A DNA stretch of 64,000 bases from Streptomyces cyaneochromogenes. Its GTDB lineage: Bacteria > Actinomycetota > Actinomycetes > Streptomycetales > Streptomycetaceae. Below, in pieces: positions 10,321 to 18,389 of the stretch; positions within the stretch are counted from its first letter, which is position 1, and every line of letters starts with the position of its first letter. The notes under the pieces are model-generated. The model ran no database searches. It saw only the letters and a program-made list of their open reading frames with translations, and was not told the origin of the DNA. Where the stretch lies: assembly GCF_003963535.1 (NCBI RefSeq), contig NZ_CP034539.1, positions 1,488,001 to 1,552,000 on the forward strand. Direction: 5' to 3'. A program made the translations under genes and the position numbers.

Positions 10321-11787
10321 ATGTGGTTTCGCCACTCGTCCCCGCTCCGTCCAAGACGCTTACTCGCTGTCCTCGCGCCCTTGCTGCTCGTGGCCACCTT
10401 CCTAGGTGCCCAGCCCGCCGCCGCGGCGACCGTAGACCCCAACGCCACGTATGTGCTGGTCAACCGCAGCAGCGGCAAGGCCCTGGATGTCTACAACAGG
10501 GCGACTGACGACGGCGCCCGCATCACCCAGTGGACCAGGAACGATCAGACCCAGCAGCAGTGGCAGTTCGTCGATTCCGGGGGCGGCTACTACCGCATCA
10601 AGTCCCGCCACTCGGGCAAGGTGCTGGACGTCTACAACTTGTCCACCGCGAACGGCGGCTCGATCGTCCAGTGGGCCGACCTGAACGGCACCAATCAGCA
10701 GTGGCGGCTGGCCGACAGCTCGGATGGCCACGTGAGGTTCATCTCGCGCCACAGCGGCAAGGCTCTCGAAGTGCAGGGCGGTTCCACCGCCGACAACGCG
10801 AACGTCGTCCAGTACGACGACTGGGGCGGCGCCAACCAGCAGTGGCAGCTCGTCAAGGTCGGCGGCGACACCCCCGGCGCGTGCGACCTTCCGTCGACGT
10901 ACCGCTGGACATCAACGGGTGCACTGGCGCAGCCCAAGCCGGGGTGGGTGTCGCTCAAGGACTTCACCGTCGTCCCCTACAACGGCAGGCAACTCGTCTA
11001 TGCGACGACGCACGACACGGGGACGAATTGGGGTTCGATGAACTTCGGCCTGTTCACCAACTGGTCGGAGATGGCCTCGGCCAGCCAGAACACGATGTCG
11101 TCCTCCACAGTCGCGCCCACGCTCTTCTACTTCGCGCCGAAGAACATCTGGGTACTCGCCTACCAGTGGGGCGGAACCGCCTTCTCCTACCGGACGTCGA
11201 GCGACCCCACCAACCCGAACGGCTGGTCAGCCCAGCAGACGCTCTTCACCGGAAGCATCTCCGGCTCCGGCACCGGACCCATCGACCAGACGCTGATCGC
11301 CGACGGGACGAACATGTACCTGTTCTTCGCCGGTGACAACGGCAAGATCTACCGGGCGAGCATGCCGATCGGGAACTTCCCGGGCAACTTCGGCTCGTCG
11401 TACACGACGATCATGAGCGACACCCAGAACAACTTGTTCGAGGCCCCGCAGGTCTACAAGCTCCAGGGCCAGAACCGCTACCTCATGATCGTCGAGGCGA
11501 TCGGCTCGCAGGGCCGCTACTTCCGCTCGTTCACGGCCACCAGTCTGAACGGCTCGTGGACACCCCAGGCCGCGACCGAGAGCAATCCCTTCGCCGGAAA
11601 GGCCAACAGTGGCGCCACCTGGACCAACGACATCAGCCATGGCGAACTGATCCGCACCAGCGCCGATCAGACCATGACCGTCGATCCCTGCAATCTGCGG
11701 TTGCTCTACCAGGGGCGCAGCCCCAACTCCGGCGGCGACTACGGCCTCCTGCCCTACCGTCCGGGTCTGCTGACACTGCAGCGCTGA
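10321..11787 (+). CDS. Secreted GH62 alpha-L-arabinofuranosidase with N-terminal CBM13; carries a TTA codon
   Basis: GH62 enzymes remove arabinose side chains from arabinoxylan, which opens the chain to the xylanase encoded next door. The 488-residue protein has a signal peptide (hydrophobic [17 protein letters not shown], cut near PAAAA), a CBM13 trefoil (about 38-180; [15 protein letters not shown] and NQQWRLAD repeats) and a GH62 five-bladed propeller (about 190-488; [20 protein letters not shown] at the start, [13 protein letters not shown] at the end). AGGGAG lies 7 nt before the ATG. Codon 14 (10360-10362) is TTA, read in Streptomyces only by the bldA leucyl-tRNA, so secretion of this enzyme may depend on development. 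I saw no other TTA in a functional gene of the window. Confidence 0.9.
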   Translation: MWFRHSSPLRPRRLLAVLAPLLLVATFLGAQPAAAATVDPNATYVLVNRSSGKALDVYNRATDDGARITQWTRNDQTQQQWQFVDSGGGYYRIKSRHSGKVLDVYNLSTANGGSIVQWADLNGTNQQWRLADSSDGHVRFISRHSGKALEVQGGSTADNANVVQYDDWGGANQQWQLVKVGGDTPGACDLPSTYRWTSTGALAQPKPGWVSLKDFTVVPYNGRQLVYATTHDTGTNWGSMNFGLFTNWSEMASASQNTMSSSTVAPTLFYFAPKNIWVLAYQWGGTAFSYRTSSDPTNPNGWSAQQTLFTGSISGSGTGPIDQTLIADGTNMYLFFAGDNGKIYRASMPIGNFPGNFGSSYTTIMSDTQNNLFEAPQVYKLQGQNRYLMIVEAIGSQGRYFRSFTATSLNGSWTPQAATESNPFAGKANSGATWTNDISHGELIRTSADQTMTVDPCNLRLLYQGRSPNSGGDYGLLPYRPGLLTLQR

Positions 11788-11803
11788 CGGCGTGGCACGA
11801 GTC

Positions 11804-11856
11804 CGGCTCCGGTATGGAGCCGACGTGGCGGGCCCGGCGGAAGGCCGAGCCCGCCC
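11804..11856 (+). terminator. Paired hairpins after the GH62 gene
   Basis: Two stems follow the stop codon. CGGCTCC/GGAGCCG lies at 11804-11822 with a 5-nt loop. GGCGGGCCCGGC/GCCGAGCCCGCC lies at 11827-11855 with one mismatch. Together they make a strong Streptomyces-type terminator. Confidence 0.7.
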
Positions 11857-11964
11857 GGGGCACGCGACCACGTCAGCGCTCATACGGCGAGGGAGCGCGG
11901 GTCGGGCAACGCTCACCAGGCCGAGGGCCGTCCCGTGACGCGGTGCCGCCGCGGTGGCGCTTGC

Positions 11965-12009
11965 CGTCCGCCGCGGCGCACCGGGTGGCCTGGTGCGCCG
12001 TGGCGGACG
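11965..12009. terminator. Long hairpin with 18-bp arms before the metallophosphoesterase gene
   Basis: CGTCCGCCGCGGCGCACC pairs with its complement across a 9-base loop with one G-U pair. It lies 117 bp before the GTG start and upstream of a -10-like TACAGT (12088-12093), so it is more likely a second barrier to read-through than a leader structure. The remaining bases of the 11788-12125 gap show nothing else. Confidence 0.55.
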
Positions 12010-12125
12010 AGCCAGGTCGGCATTGCGGTTTCGCCCCACGGGGCCGCGCCCATGAACGCCGGTCCAGACGGCCCGAGGGCGACCGGATACAGTGCGCGAG
12101 ACGGCAGCCTGGTCAGGGGGGAAGC

Positions 12126-13346
12126 GTGACCGACACCAGCAACACCCGACCCGCCGACAGCGAAGCGCAAGCTCCGCGACAGAGCCGACTGCACCGCCTG
12201 ATGCGCTACCTCCCCCTGATCGCCCCCGTCCTGCTGTGGGCCGTGCCCTGCTGGGTGCTCCTGCACACCGGCCAGCACTGGCCGTTGCCCGTCACGCTGG
12301 TCGGCACCGCCCTGTTCGCCCTGGGCCTCGTCGGTATGCCGCTCGCGATGGTGCGCGGCCACGGCCGGCGCCAGCAGGATCGGGCGGCGATCGTCGGTGA
12401 CTCCCTGCTGGGCACCAGCTGGGTTCTGTTCACCTGGTCCCTTCTGCTCGGCCTCCCCTTGCGGCTCGCCCTGACCGTGGCCGGCGTCGACGGGAGTCAG
12501 GACCGGGCCCGAATCGTCACTTGGGCCGTCCTCGGCGCAACCGCCGTACTGCTCGCCTGGGGGTACGCCGAAGCCCGCCGCGTGCCGCGGGTGCGCCGAC
12601 TCGACGTGCGACTCCCACGGCTGGGCGCCGGATTGGACGGCCTCCGCGTCGTCCTCATCACCGACACCCACTACGGCCCGCTCGACCGCGCCCGCTGGTC
12701 GGCGCGGGTATGCGAGACGGTGAACACTCTGGAAGCCGACCTGGTCTGCCACACCGGCGACATCGCGGACGGCACGGCCGAACGCCGCCGCGCCCAGGCC
12801 GTCCCACTCGGTACCGTGCGGGCCACCCGGGCCCGGGTCTACGTCACCGGCAACCACGAGTACTACAGCGAGGCCCAGGGCTGGGTCGACCTCATGGACG
12901 AGCTGGGCTGGGAGCCGCTGCGCAACCGCCATCTGCTGCTCGAACGCGGAGGTGACGCCCTCGTGGTCGCCGGCGTGGACGACGTCACCGCCGAGTCCTC
13001 CGGCCTGGCCGGCCACGGCGCCCACCTCGCCGGAGCCTTGAACGGCGCCGACCCCGGCCTCCCCGTCCTGCTCCTGGCGCACCAGCCCAAGTTCATCGAC
13101 CGGGCGGCGGCCGCCGGCATAGATCTCCAACTCTCCGGCCACACCCACGGCGGCCAGATCTGGCCCTTCCACCACTTGGTCCGCCTCGACCAGCCCGCCC
13201 TCGCGGGCCTCAGCCACCACGGCACCCGCACCCTCCTCTACACCAGCCGCGGCACCGGCTTCTGGGGCCCGCCGTTCCGCGTCTTCGCCCCCAGCGAGAT
13301 CACCCTGCTCGTGCTCCGCTCCCCGCACCTGCCCACCTCGCCATAG
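12126..13346 (+). CDS. Membrane-anchored metallophosphoesterase (YkuE-like)
   Basis: About four membrane segments fill residues 20-165 (YLPLIAPVLLWAVPCWVLL, TLVGTALFALGLVGMPLAM, SWVLFTWSLLLGLPLRLAL and VLGATAVLLAWGY). A calcineurin-like phosphoesterase domain follows (about 170-400). The metal-binding motifs appear in order: ITDTHYGP, HTGDIADG, GNHEYYS, LAHQP and SGHTHGGQ. Enzymes of this kind act on phospholipid or lipid A-type esters at the membrane; the substrate here is unknown. The frame is open far upstream, but GTG with GGGGGGAA 4-5 nt before it gives the family start. The gene is alone; what follows is a region of gene remnants. Confidence 0.85.
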   Translation: MTDTSNTRPADSEAQAPRQSRLHRLMRYLPLIAPVLLWAVPCWVLLHTGQHWPLPVTLVGTALFALGLVGMPLAMVRGHGRRQQDRAAIVGDSLLGTSWVLFTWSLLLGLPLRLALTVAGVDGSQDRARIVTWAVLGATAVLLAWGYAEARRVPRVRRLDVRLPRLGAGLDGLRVVLITDTHYGPLDRARWSARVCETVNTLEADLVCHTGDIADGTAERRRAQAVPLGTVRATRARVYVTGNHEYYSEAQGWVDLMDELGWEPLRNRHLLLERGGDALVVAGVDDVTAESSGLAGHGAHLAGALNGADPGLPVLLLAHQPKFIDRAAAAGIDLQLSGHTHGGQIWPFHHLVRLDQPALAGLSHHGTRTLLYTSRGTGFWGPPFRVFAPSEITLLVLRSPHLPTSP

Positions 13347-13482
13347 CACTGGGGCCAACACATCCGCTCGGACCATTCCCGGGCCGACGGTTCCAACGAG
13401 CCATACCTGGCCACGTTTTACGCAGGTCAGCGACGCGTGACGCCTGTATCGCCAGCAGACCAAGAACCTCCTGATGTCGTAC

Positions 13483-13629
13483 TCACCGCAGAAGCCGGGC
13501 TTCTTCCAGGACCCAGGTGCAGGGCGCCTGACCTGGGCAGAGGTACGCGACGGAGACCGGCATGCCCCAGCGCAGGGCGTCCTTCTGGAAGTCGCCGAGT
13601 TCGGCCTTGCCCCAGACCGAGGAGGACCC
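13483..13629 (-). pseudogene. C-terminal fragment of an unrecognised protein
   Basis: A 48-codon frame ending in TGA reads like real protein (SSSVWGKAELGDFQKDALRW, then CTWVLEEARLLR) and has high GC at third positions. It has no start codon and breaks off upstream. I do not recognise the family. It lies in a 700-bp stretch of broken genes after the metallophosphoesterase. Confidence 0.35.
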
Positions 13630-13651
13630 ACAGGGGTGCGCTGGTCGGACC

Positions 13652-13844
13652 CATCGCGGTATCGAGTTCGTCGGCTCGGACCGCCACGCCGCCTACATCG
13701 AGATACGCGCCTACAAGAAGTACCTCGCAAACTGCAGAGGCGCATCGGCTGGGCCGAACCGTCCCCCGGCATGTTCGACGCGATCCGTACCGAGTCCCGC
13801 GGCAAGGGGCCCACACTGTCTCCCGCTGACTCCCGACCGACCGT
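13652..13844 (+). pseudogene. Frameshifted fragment of an unrecognised protein
   Basis: One frame gives HRGIEFVGSDRHAAYIEI and AYKKYLA; the next frame then gives KLQRRIGWAEPSPGMFD and AIRTESRGKGP. Loss of one base near 13729-13732 explains the shift. There is no start codon and no recognisable domain. The following bases to about 14038 show weak coding character on both strands and nothing I can name. Confidence 0.3.
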
Positions 13845-14038
13845 ATGCGCTCGTCACGGGGAAAGAAGTGACGGAGCATGTCCCGGGCATCCTGGGCGTC
13901 CACCGGTTGACCACAGCCCTCACCGAACGGACCGCGGCCGGCAGCCGTCCCGGGGCGCGCACGGACGAGTACCGGATCGCACTCGCCATCGAAGGCGCAC
14001 GGCCACTGCGGGATCACGGCCGGTCAGCACAGCAGGTG

Positions 14039-14795
14039 CTACGCCGCCACCCCGGGAGTCAGCGACTCGGGGTGGAACTGCTCGACACGGTCCCGCTTGC
14101 CGCACATGTCCCAGTAGTGCTCGGCGAGGTCGTCCGGGTCGACGACCGGGAACCGCGGGCCGTCGGCCGACTCGGCCTCGATCCGGGCCGCGGCCGCCTC
14201 GCCCATCTCGCTGCGGGCGATCGCGGCCCCGATGGTCAGGGTGCCCGCGTAGACCCCCGGTGCCGGCCAGCTCGGCGTTGAGGGAGTACAGGTAGTTGCG
14301 GGCGGCGGACATCACTGGCCCTACGCCGCTGAGGTGGGGCAGCGGCTGGGCCGCCGAGTAGCCCTGCGTCAGCAGGAAGGCTCCGGCCCCGCGCTCCTGC
14401 CACTCCGGCAGCACGGCCCGGACCACCTCGACCGGGGTGAGCAGCAGCGGGATCAGCCCCTCCAGGGTGGCCGCGTCCAGCTCTGTGGCCGCGGTGAAGC
14501 CCTGTTCGCCGCCGATCGGCCCGTACTCGATCACGTCGATACGGCCGAAGGGGTACCGGACGGCCTCGATGAGGACGGGCACCTCGGCGGGCCGGGAAAG
14601 GTCGGCGGGGAAGGCGGCCGCTTCGATGCCCTCTGCGGCGAGTTCCTCGACGAGCGCCTCCAGCCGGTCCCGACGGCGGGCGACCAGGGCGACGCGGAAA
14701 CCCTCGCGACCGAAGCGGCGGGCCACGGACACACCGAGACCGGTACCGGCCCCGAAGACGGCGATCGCTGGAGGCCGCAACGCCTGAGCTTGCAC
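14039..14795 (-). pseudogene. Short-chain dehydrogenase (SDR) pseudogene, frameshifted
   Basis: The frame begins as an SDR with the NAD(P)-binding motif AIAVFGAGTGLGVSVARRFG. It continues to SAARNYLYSLNAELAGTG near residue 180. There a run of five C on the plus strand (14254-14258), where four would keep frame, shifts reading. The correct continuation (VYAGTLTIGAAIARSEMGEA and on to VEQFHPESLTPGVA) is intact in the other frame and stops at 14039. The start region is also abnormal: the first residues derive from sequence that, on the plus strand, encodes the tail of an ABC transporter. The gene therefore lost its own start in a rearrangement and later gained a frameshift. A sequencing error at the C run cannot be excluded. 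Confidence 0.75.
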
Positions 14796-15040
14796 TGATC
14801 GTCGCCCACCGTCTCAGCCAGGCGGCGAGCGCCGACCGCATCATCGTCACGGACGCCCGACGGATCGTGGAGACCGGCACGCACGACGAACTGCGCGCCG
14901 CCGAGGGGCCGTACGCGGCCCTGTGGGAGGCGTGGTCGGACACCCGCCACACCGCCACACCGCCACCTGAGACCCCACCCGCACTGCTGCTCCGCACCGG
15001 TGGCTCGGGCCGATCCGTCAGCGACCCCGGCGGGCGTTGA
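14768..15040 (+). pseudogene. ABC transporter ATP-binding tail, truncated remnant
   Basis: The frame reads LEAATPELALIVAHRLSQAA and SADRIIVTDARRIVETGTHDE, the H-loop and C-terminal end of an exporter-type ABC protein, up to PYAALWEAW. Everything before it (Walker A, signature, Walker B) is missing. The left end abuts the opposite-facing SDR remnant and the right end runs into the sigma-factor gene. This is direct evidence of a deletion or rearrangement junction near 14765. Confidence 0.7.
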
Positions 15041-16184
15041 GGTCGGCGTTGAGACGGGCGGCCTGGCGGGTCAGGTGGTTGCGTTCGGAGAGGTTGGAGG
15101 CCTTCTGGGCCGCCTCTGCGTACAGGCGGGCCGCCGTCGTCAGGTCGCCGTCGCGCTCGTGGAGGTACGCCGCCACCGCGGTGTGACGGGGCAGTGAGTC
15201 GTCAAGGGCCGCCAGTGCCGCAAGGCCGGCACGTGGTCCGTCGGCCTCGCCGACGGCGACCGCACGGTTGAGCCGGACGACCGGGTTGTCGGTCAGGCGC
15301 GCGAGCTCGTCGTACCACTCGACGATCTGCACCCAGTCGGTCTCCCCGGCGGTGGGCGCGTCGGCGTGGAGGGCCGCGATGGCGGCCTGGGCCTGGAACT
15401 CGCCCAGCTGGTCGCGGGCGAGTGCCGCCTGCAGGATCTCCACGCCCTCGGCGATCGCCTTGGTGTCCCATCGGCCGCGGTCCTGCTCGGCGAGCGGTAC
15501 GAGGCTGCCGTCGGGCGCGGTCCGGGCGGCGCGCCGGGCGTGGTGGAGCAGCATGAGGGCGAGCAGCCCGGCCACCTCGGGGTGGTCGATCGCGGATGCC
15601 AGCTGCCGGGTGAGCCGGATGGCCTCGGCGGCGAGGTCGACGTCCCCGGAGTAGCCCTCGTTGAAGACCAGGTAGAGGACGCGCAGCACGGTGGCGACGT
15701 CGCCGGGCCGGTCGAACCGCACGCCGGAGACGGTGCGCTTGGCCCGGCTGATGCGCTGCGCCATGGTCGCCTCGGGCACCAGGTAGGCCTGGGCGATCTG
15801 GCGGGTGGTCAGGCCGCCGACGGCGCGCAGTGTGAGTGCGACCGCGGACGACGGTGTCAGGGACGGGTGGGCGCACAGGAAGTAGAGCTGGAGCGTGTCG
15901 TCCGCGGCGGGCGCGGGCTCGGGCGCCGGCTCCTCGTCGACGCTCTCCTCACGCCGACGGCGGGCGGCGTCCGCCCGGGTCGCGTCGAGGAACTTGCGCC
16001 AGGCCACGGTGATCAGCCAGCCCTTCGCATCGCGCGGCGGGTCGGCCGGCCAGACGCGGACCGCCTCGACCAGCGCGTCCTGCACGGCGTCCTCGGCCGC
16101 CGCGAAGTCGGCTCCGCGGCGGACGAGGACGGCGAGCACGTTCGGCGTGAGGCTCCTCAACAGGGCCTCGTCCATCTGGGGCAC
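15018..16184 (-). CDS. ECF42-type RNA polymerase sigma factor
   Basis: This 388-residue protein has ECF sigma domains 2 and 4 at its N-terminus (AEDAVQDALVEAVRVWP and RQIAQAYLVPEATMAQRISR). A long C-terminal extension (about 180-388) has helical repeat character (EFQAQAAIAALHADAPTAGE, TAVAAYLHERDGDLTTAARL). That extension plus the DGPF gene just upstream defines group ECF42, which works without a classical anti-sigma factor. AGGAG lies 6 nt before the chosen GTG; a GTG at 16205 that overlaps the DGPF stop and an ATG at 16175 are alternatives. The operon has a promoter matching the ECF42 motif, so it is probably self-activated. The inducing signal is unknown. Confidence 0.87.
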   Translation of the reverse strand: MPQMDEALLRSLTPNVLAVLVRRGADFAAAEDAVQDALVEAVRVWPADPPRDAKGWLITVAWRKFLDATRADAARRRREESVDEEPAPEPAPAADDTLQLYFLCAHPSLTPSSAVALTLRAVGGLTTRQIAQAYLVPEATMAQRISRAKRTVSGVRFDRPGDVATVLRVLYLVFNEGYSGDVDLAAEAIRLTRQLASAIDHPEVAGLLALMLLHHARRAARTAPDGSLVPLAEQDRGRWDTKAIAEGVEILQAALARDQLGEFQAQAAIAALHADAPTAGETDWVQIVEWYDELARLTDNPVVRLNRAVAVGEADGPRAGLAALAALDDSLPRHTAVAAYLHERDGDLTTAARLYAEAAQKASNLSERNHLTRQAARLNADLNARRGR

Positions 16185-16201
16185 CTGAGACTCCTGAGAG
16201 G

Positions 16202-16609
16202 TCACTCCGTGATGGTGGGCGGCTCGGCCAGGAACGGGCGCACCTCCAGCCACTCGTGGATGGGCGTCCCGCCCGCCCCGGGGGCGGCCGACAGTTCGCC
16301 GGCCAGTTCGACGGCGCGGTCGTAGCTGTCGACGTCGATCACCATCCAGCCGGCGATGAGGTCCTTGGTCTCGGCGAACGGGCCGTCGGTGACCGGCGGG
16401 CGCCCCTCGCCGTCGTACCGGACCCACGCCCCCTCGGGAGCGAGCGCCTGGCCGTCGACGAACTCGCCGGTCTTCTCCAGCCGGTCCGCGAAGTCCTGCA
16501 TGTACTGCACGTGGGCCGAGATCTCCTCGGGCGTCCACTGGTCCATGGGCACGTCGTTGGCCGGGGCCGGGGCGCCGCGGTAGTGCTTCAGCAGCAGGTA
16601 CTTGGCCAT
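16202..16609 (-). CDS. DGPF/YCII-domain protein, partner of ECF42
   Basis: The 135-residue protein is a single YCII-like domain (MAKYLLLKHYRG at the start, the name-giving TDGPFAETKDLIAGW near residue 75, EWLEVRPFLAEPP at the end). DGPF proteins are encoded beside ECF42 sigma factors. Family work suggests they are targets of the regulon rather than anti-sigma factors. GGAGAG precedes the ATG. The stop codon nearly touches the sigma gene, so the two are translated from one message. Biochemical function is unknown. Confidence 0.88.
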   Translation of the reverse strand: MAKYLLLKHYRGAPAPANDVPMDQWTPEEISAHVQYMQDFADRLEKTGEFVDGQALAPEGAWVRYDGEGRPPVTDGPFAETKDLIAGWMVIDVDSYDRAVELAGELSAAPGAGGTPIHEWLEVRPFLAEPPTITE

Positions 16610-16662
16610 CGTGATCTCTCCTCGATGCTGGTGCGTCCCATTCTGGTCGCGTTCACCACAGG

Positions 16663-16689
16663 GACGGAGCCGGTCACGGGTTCTCGACA
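16663..16689 (-). promoter_or_regulatory. ECF42-type promoter of the DGPF-sigma operon
   Basis: On the minus strand TGTCGA (16689-16684) is followed, 17 bases later, by CGTC (16666-16663). I remember the reported ECF42 target motif as TGTCGA at -35 and CGA/TC at -10. The start would be near 16656, about 47 nt before the DGPF ATG. This implies autoregulation. Confidence 0.65.
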
Positions 16690-16758
16690 TCGCCGTCCGA
16701 AGTTTTTTGTCGCGCCGTTCCGGTGCCGGTGACCAGGACAAGGGCGCTCGCCGAGGCC

Positions 16759-16779
16759 GGTGAACGCTTCCGGTTCACC
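16759..16779. promoter_or_regulatory. Inverted repeat GGTGAAC-N7-GTTCACC
   Basis: Seven-base arms around GCTTCCG, between the ECF42 promoter and the truncated P450. It could be an operator or a small hairpin. Nothing else stands out in 16690-16890. Confidence 0.3.
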
Positions 16780-16897
16780 CATGCGCACCCCACCGTCACG
16801 CGTGTGCCCCACACGCCCGCACGTGCGCTTGTAAGGGCCACGTAAATCCGGGGACGGTCGCGGGGAAACAGTCCGCCACGGCACTGCGAGGTCCTCG

Positions 16898-17509
16898 GTG
16901 GTGAAGACCGGCTCCGCGCCCGCCGCTCCGGGAGCGCTCCCCCTCATCGGCCACGCGGGCCGCCTGGCCCGCGACCGGTTGGGCTTCCTCGAAGACCTGC
17001 GTGCGCTGGGACCGGTGGTGCGGATCCGGCTGGGGCGCACCCCGGTGTACGTGGTCAACTCCCCCGATCTCGTCCAGCGGATGCTGGTGGCGGGCAACGG
17101 GGTGGAGTTCGACAAGGGCGGCCCCTTCTTCGACCAGGCCACCCAGCTCGTGGGCAACGGCCTGTCCACCGCACCGGCCGGACCGCACCGCCCGATGCGC
17201 GCCCTGCTCAGGCCCGTGTTCGCCCGCCACCAGCTGCCCCGGCACACGGAGCGGTTCCGCGACTGCGCGCTCGAGGTGTCCTCGGCCTGGGTACCCGGAC
17301 AGGTCATCGACGCGTACACGGAGATGAAGCGCCTCGCGGTCGCCGTCCTGGCCCGGACCCTCTTCCTCGCGCCCGAGGACCGGCAGGCCGTCGAGGGCGT
17401 GGTCGGTATCGCCGCCGGGTGCGGTGGCGTGCAGCCGTGGCACGTCCCCGCCCGCCGGCGCGCCCGCCGAACGGCGCTCTGCGAGAGCCGGTCCTCGGCC
17501 TCCCGGTAG
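16898..17509 (+). pseudogene. Cytochrome P450, N-terminal part only (truncated)
   Basis: Residues 1-170 are a clear P450 N-terminus (GALPLIGHAGRLARDRLGFL, then NGLSTAPAGPHRPMRALLR, the C-helix region). After AVEGVVGIAAG the frame becomes arginine-rich and stops at 203 residues, less than half the usual 400-450. The I-helix, ExxR and haem-cysteine motifs are absent here and do not appear in other frames downstream. It therefore cannot bind haem normally and is a remnant. Two GTG codons in a row (16898, 16901) follow GAGG. A deletion between the P450 and the DedA gene is the simplest explanation. Confidence 0.75.
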
Positions 17510-17530
17510 AGGGCCGGGCCATGCGGGGTT

Positions 17531-17569
17531 GCCCGCGTCGCTTCACCAGGGTGCCCGCAACGCTTCACC
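17531..17569. repeat. Two near-identical 17-bp direct repeats, 22-bp period
   Basis: GCCCGCGTCGCTTCACC (17531-17547) and GCCCGCAACGCTTCACC (17553-17569) differ at two bases. The 22-bp period is two helical turns. They lie about 95 bp before the DedA start, where they could be an activator site, though a duplication scar is also possible. Confidence 0.45.
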
Positions 17570-17663
17570 GGTCCGCCCGCCGCCGGGACAGGCGCCCGCG
17601 CCCCGCGCACGGGATGCTTGATGGGGCGGGAGGACCGACGAGGACGGCCGGGAGGTGATGGCG

Positions 17664-18332
17664 ATGATCGCCATCGACCCGATGATCGCCGGCGATCCGG
17701 TGACCGCCGTCAACCCGATGGACGGCGCCTCGGTGCTGGCGGCCTTCGGTGCCCTCGGTGTTCTCGTGGTGATCTTCGCGGAGTCGGGTCTGCTCGTGTT
17801 CGGCTTCTTCCTGCCCGGCGACACGCTGCTCTTCCCGGCCGGCGTGCTGTGCGCGGGGACCGCCGACCAGGCGCCACGGCTGGTGCTGTGGCAGGTGCTG
17901 CTGTGCGCGGCCGTCGGCGCCGTGGCGGGCGGCCAGGTCGGTTTCCTGCTCGGGCGGCACGGCGGGCGGGCCCTGCTGGCCCGCACGGAGAGACGCCGCG
18001 TGCGCGAGACGGCGGTCCGGGCGGAGAAACTGCTGGCCCGCTACGGCTATGGAAAGGCCCTGGTGATCGGCCGTTTCGTCCCGATGGTACGGACGGTCCT
18101 GCATCCGGCGGCCGGTGCGCTCGGCGTGCCCACACGAACCTTCACGATCTGGCAGATCGTCGGCGGGCTGCTCTGGTCGCAGAGTCTGGTCCTGGCCGGA
18201 TACGCCCTCGGTGCCTCCGTCCCGGACATCGACGACTATCTGCTGCCGCTGGTCGCCGTCGTCGTCCTGGTCTCGCTGCTGCCCCTGCTGCCGGTGCTCA
18301 CCGAGTCACGCCGCGCGCGGCGCGATCGCTGA
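17664..18332 (+). CDS. DedA-family membrane protein
   Basis: The 222-residue protein has the DedA (SNARE-associated) fold. It has an N-terminal hydrophobic helix, the re-entrant region ESGLLVFGFFLPGDTLLFPA with the acidic residue after the first helix, the FVPMVRTVLHPAAGALG motif near residue 135 and two closing membrane helices. DedA proteins move lipid carriers or phospholipids across the membrane and support envelope homeostasis. GTG, ATG and ATG lie in frame close together; GGGAGG is 8 nt before the third, which I chose. The gene converges on the solute-binding lipoprotein gene; the 57-bp gap has no strong terminator. Confidence 0.87.
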   Translation: MIAIDPMIAGDPVTAVNPMDGASVLAAFGALGVLVVIFAESGLLVFGFFLPGDTLLFPAGVLCAGTADQAPRLVLWQVLLCAAVGAVAGGQVGFLLGRHGGRALLARTERRRVRETAVRAEKLLARYGYGKALVIGRFVPMVRTVLHPAAGALGVPTRTFTIWQIVGGLLWSQSLVLAGYALGASVPDIDDYLLPLVAVVVLVSLLPLLPVLTESRRARRDR

Positions 18333-18389
18333 CCCGGCCGACCGGCCCTCCCCGCATGGGAACAGCCGGTCCGCCCGCAATCGGCGCCC

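Noticed and set aside
11556..12125. Upstream extension of the metallophosphoesterase frame
   Set aside because: It overlaps the end of the GH62 gene and two hairpins; the GTG with a strong SD gives the family start.
13347..15040. Insertion sequence or prophage remnant
   Set aside because: No transposase or integrase motif and no terminal inverted repeats could be found; only host-type gene fragments are recognisable.
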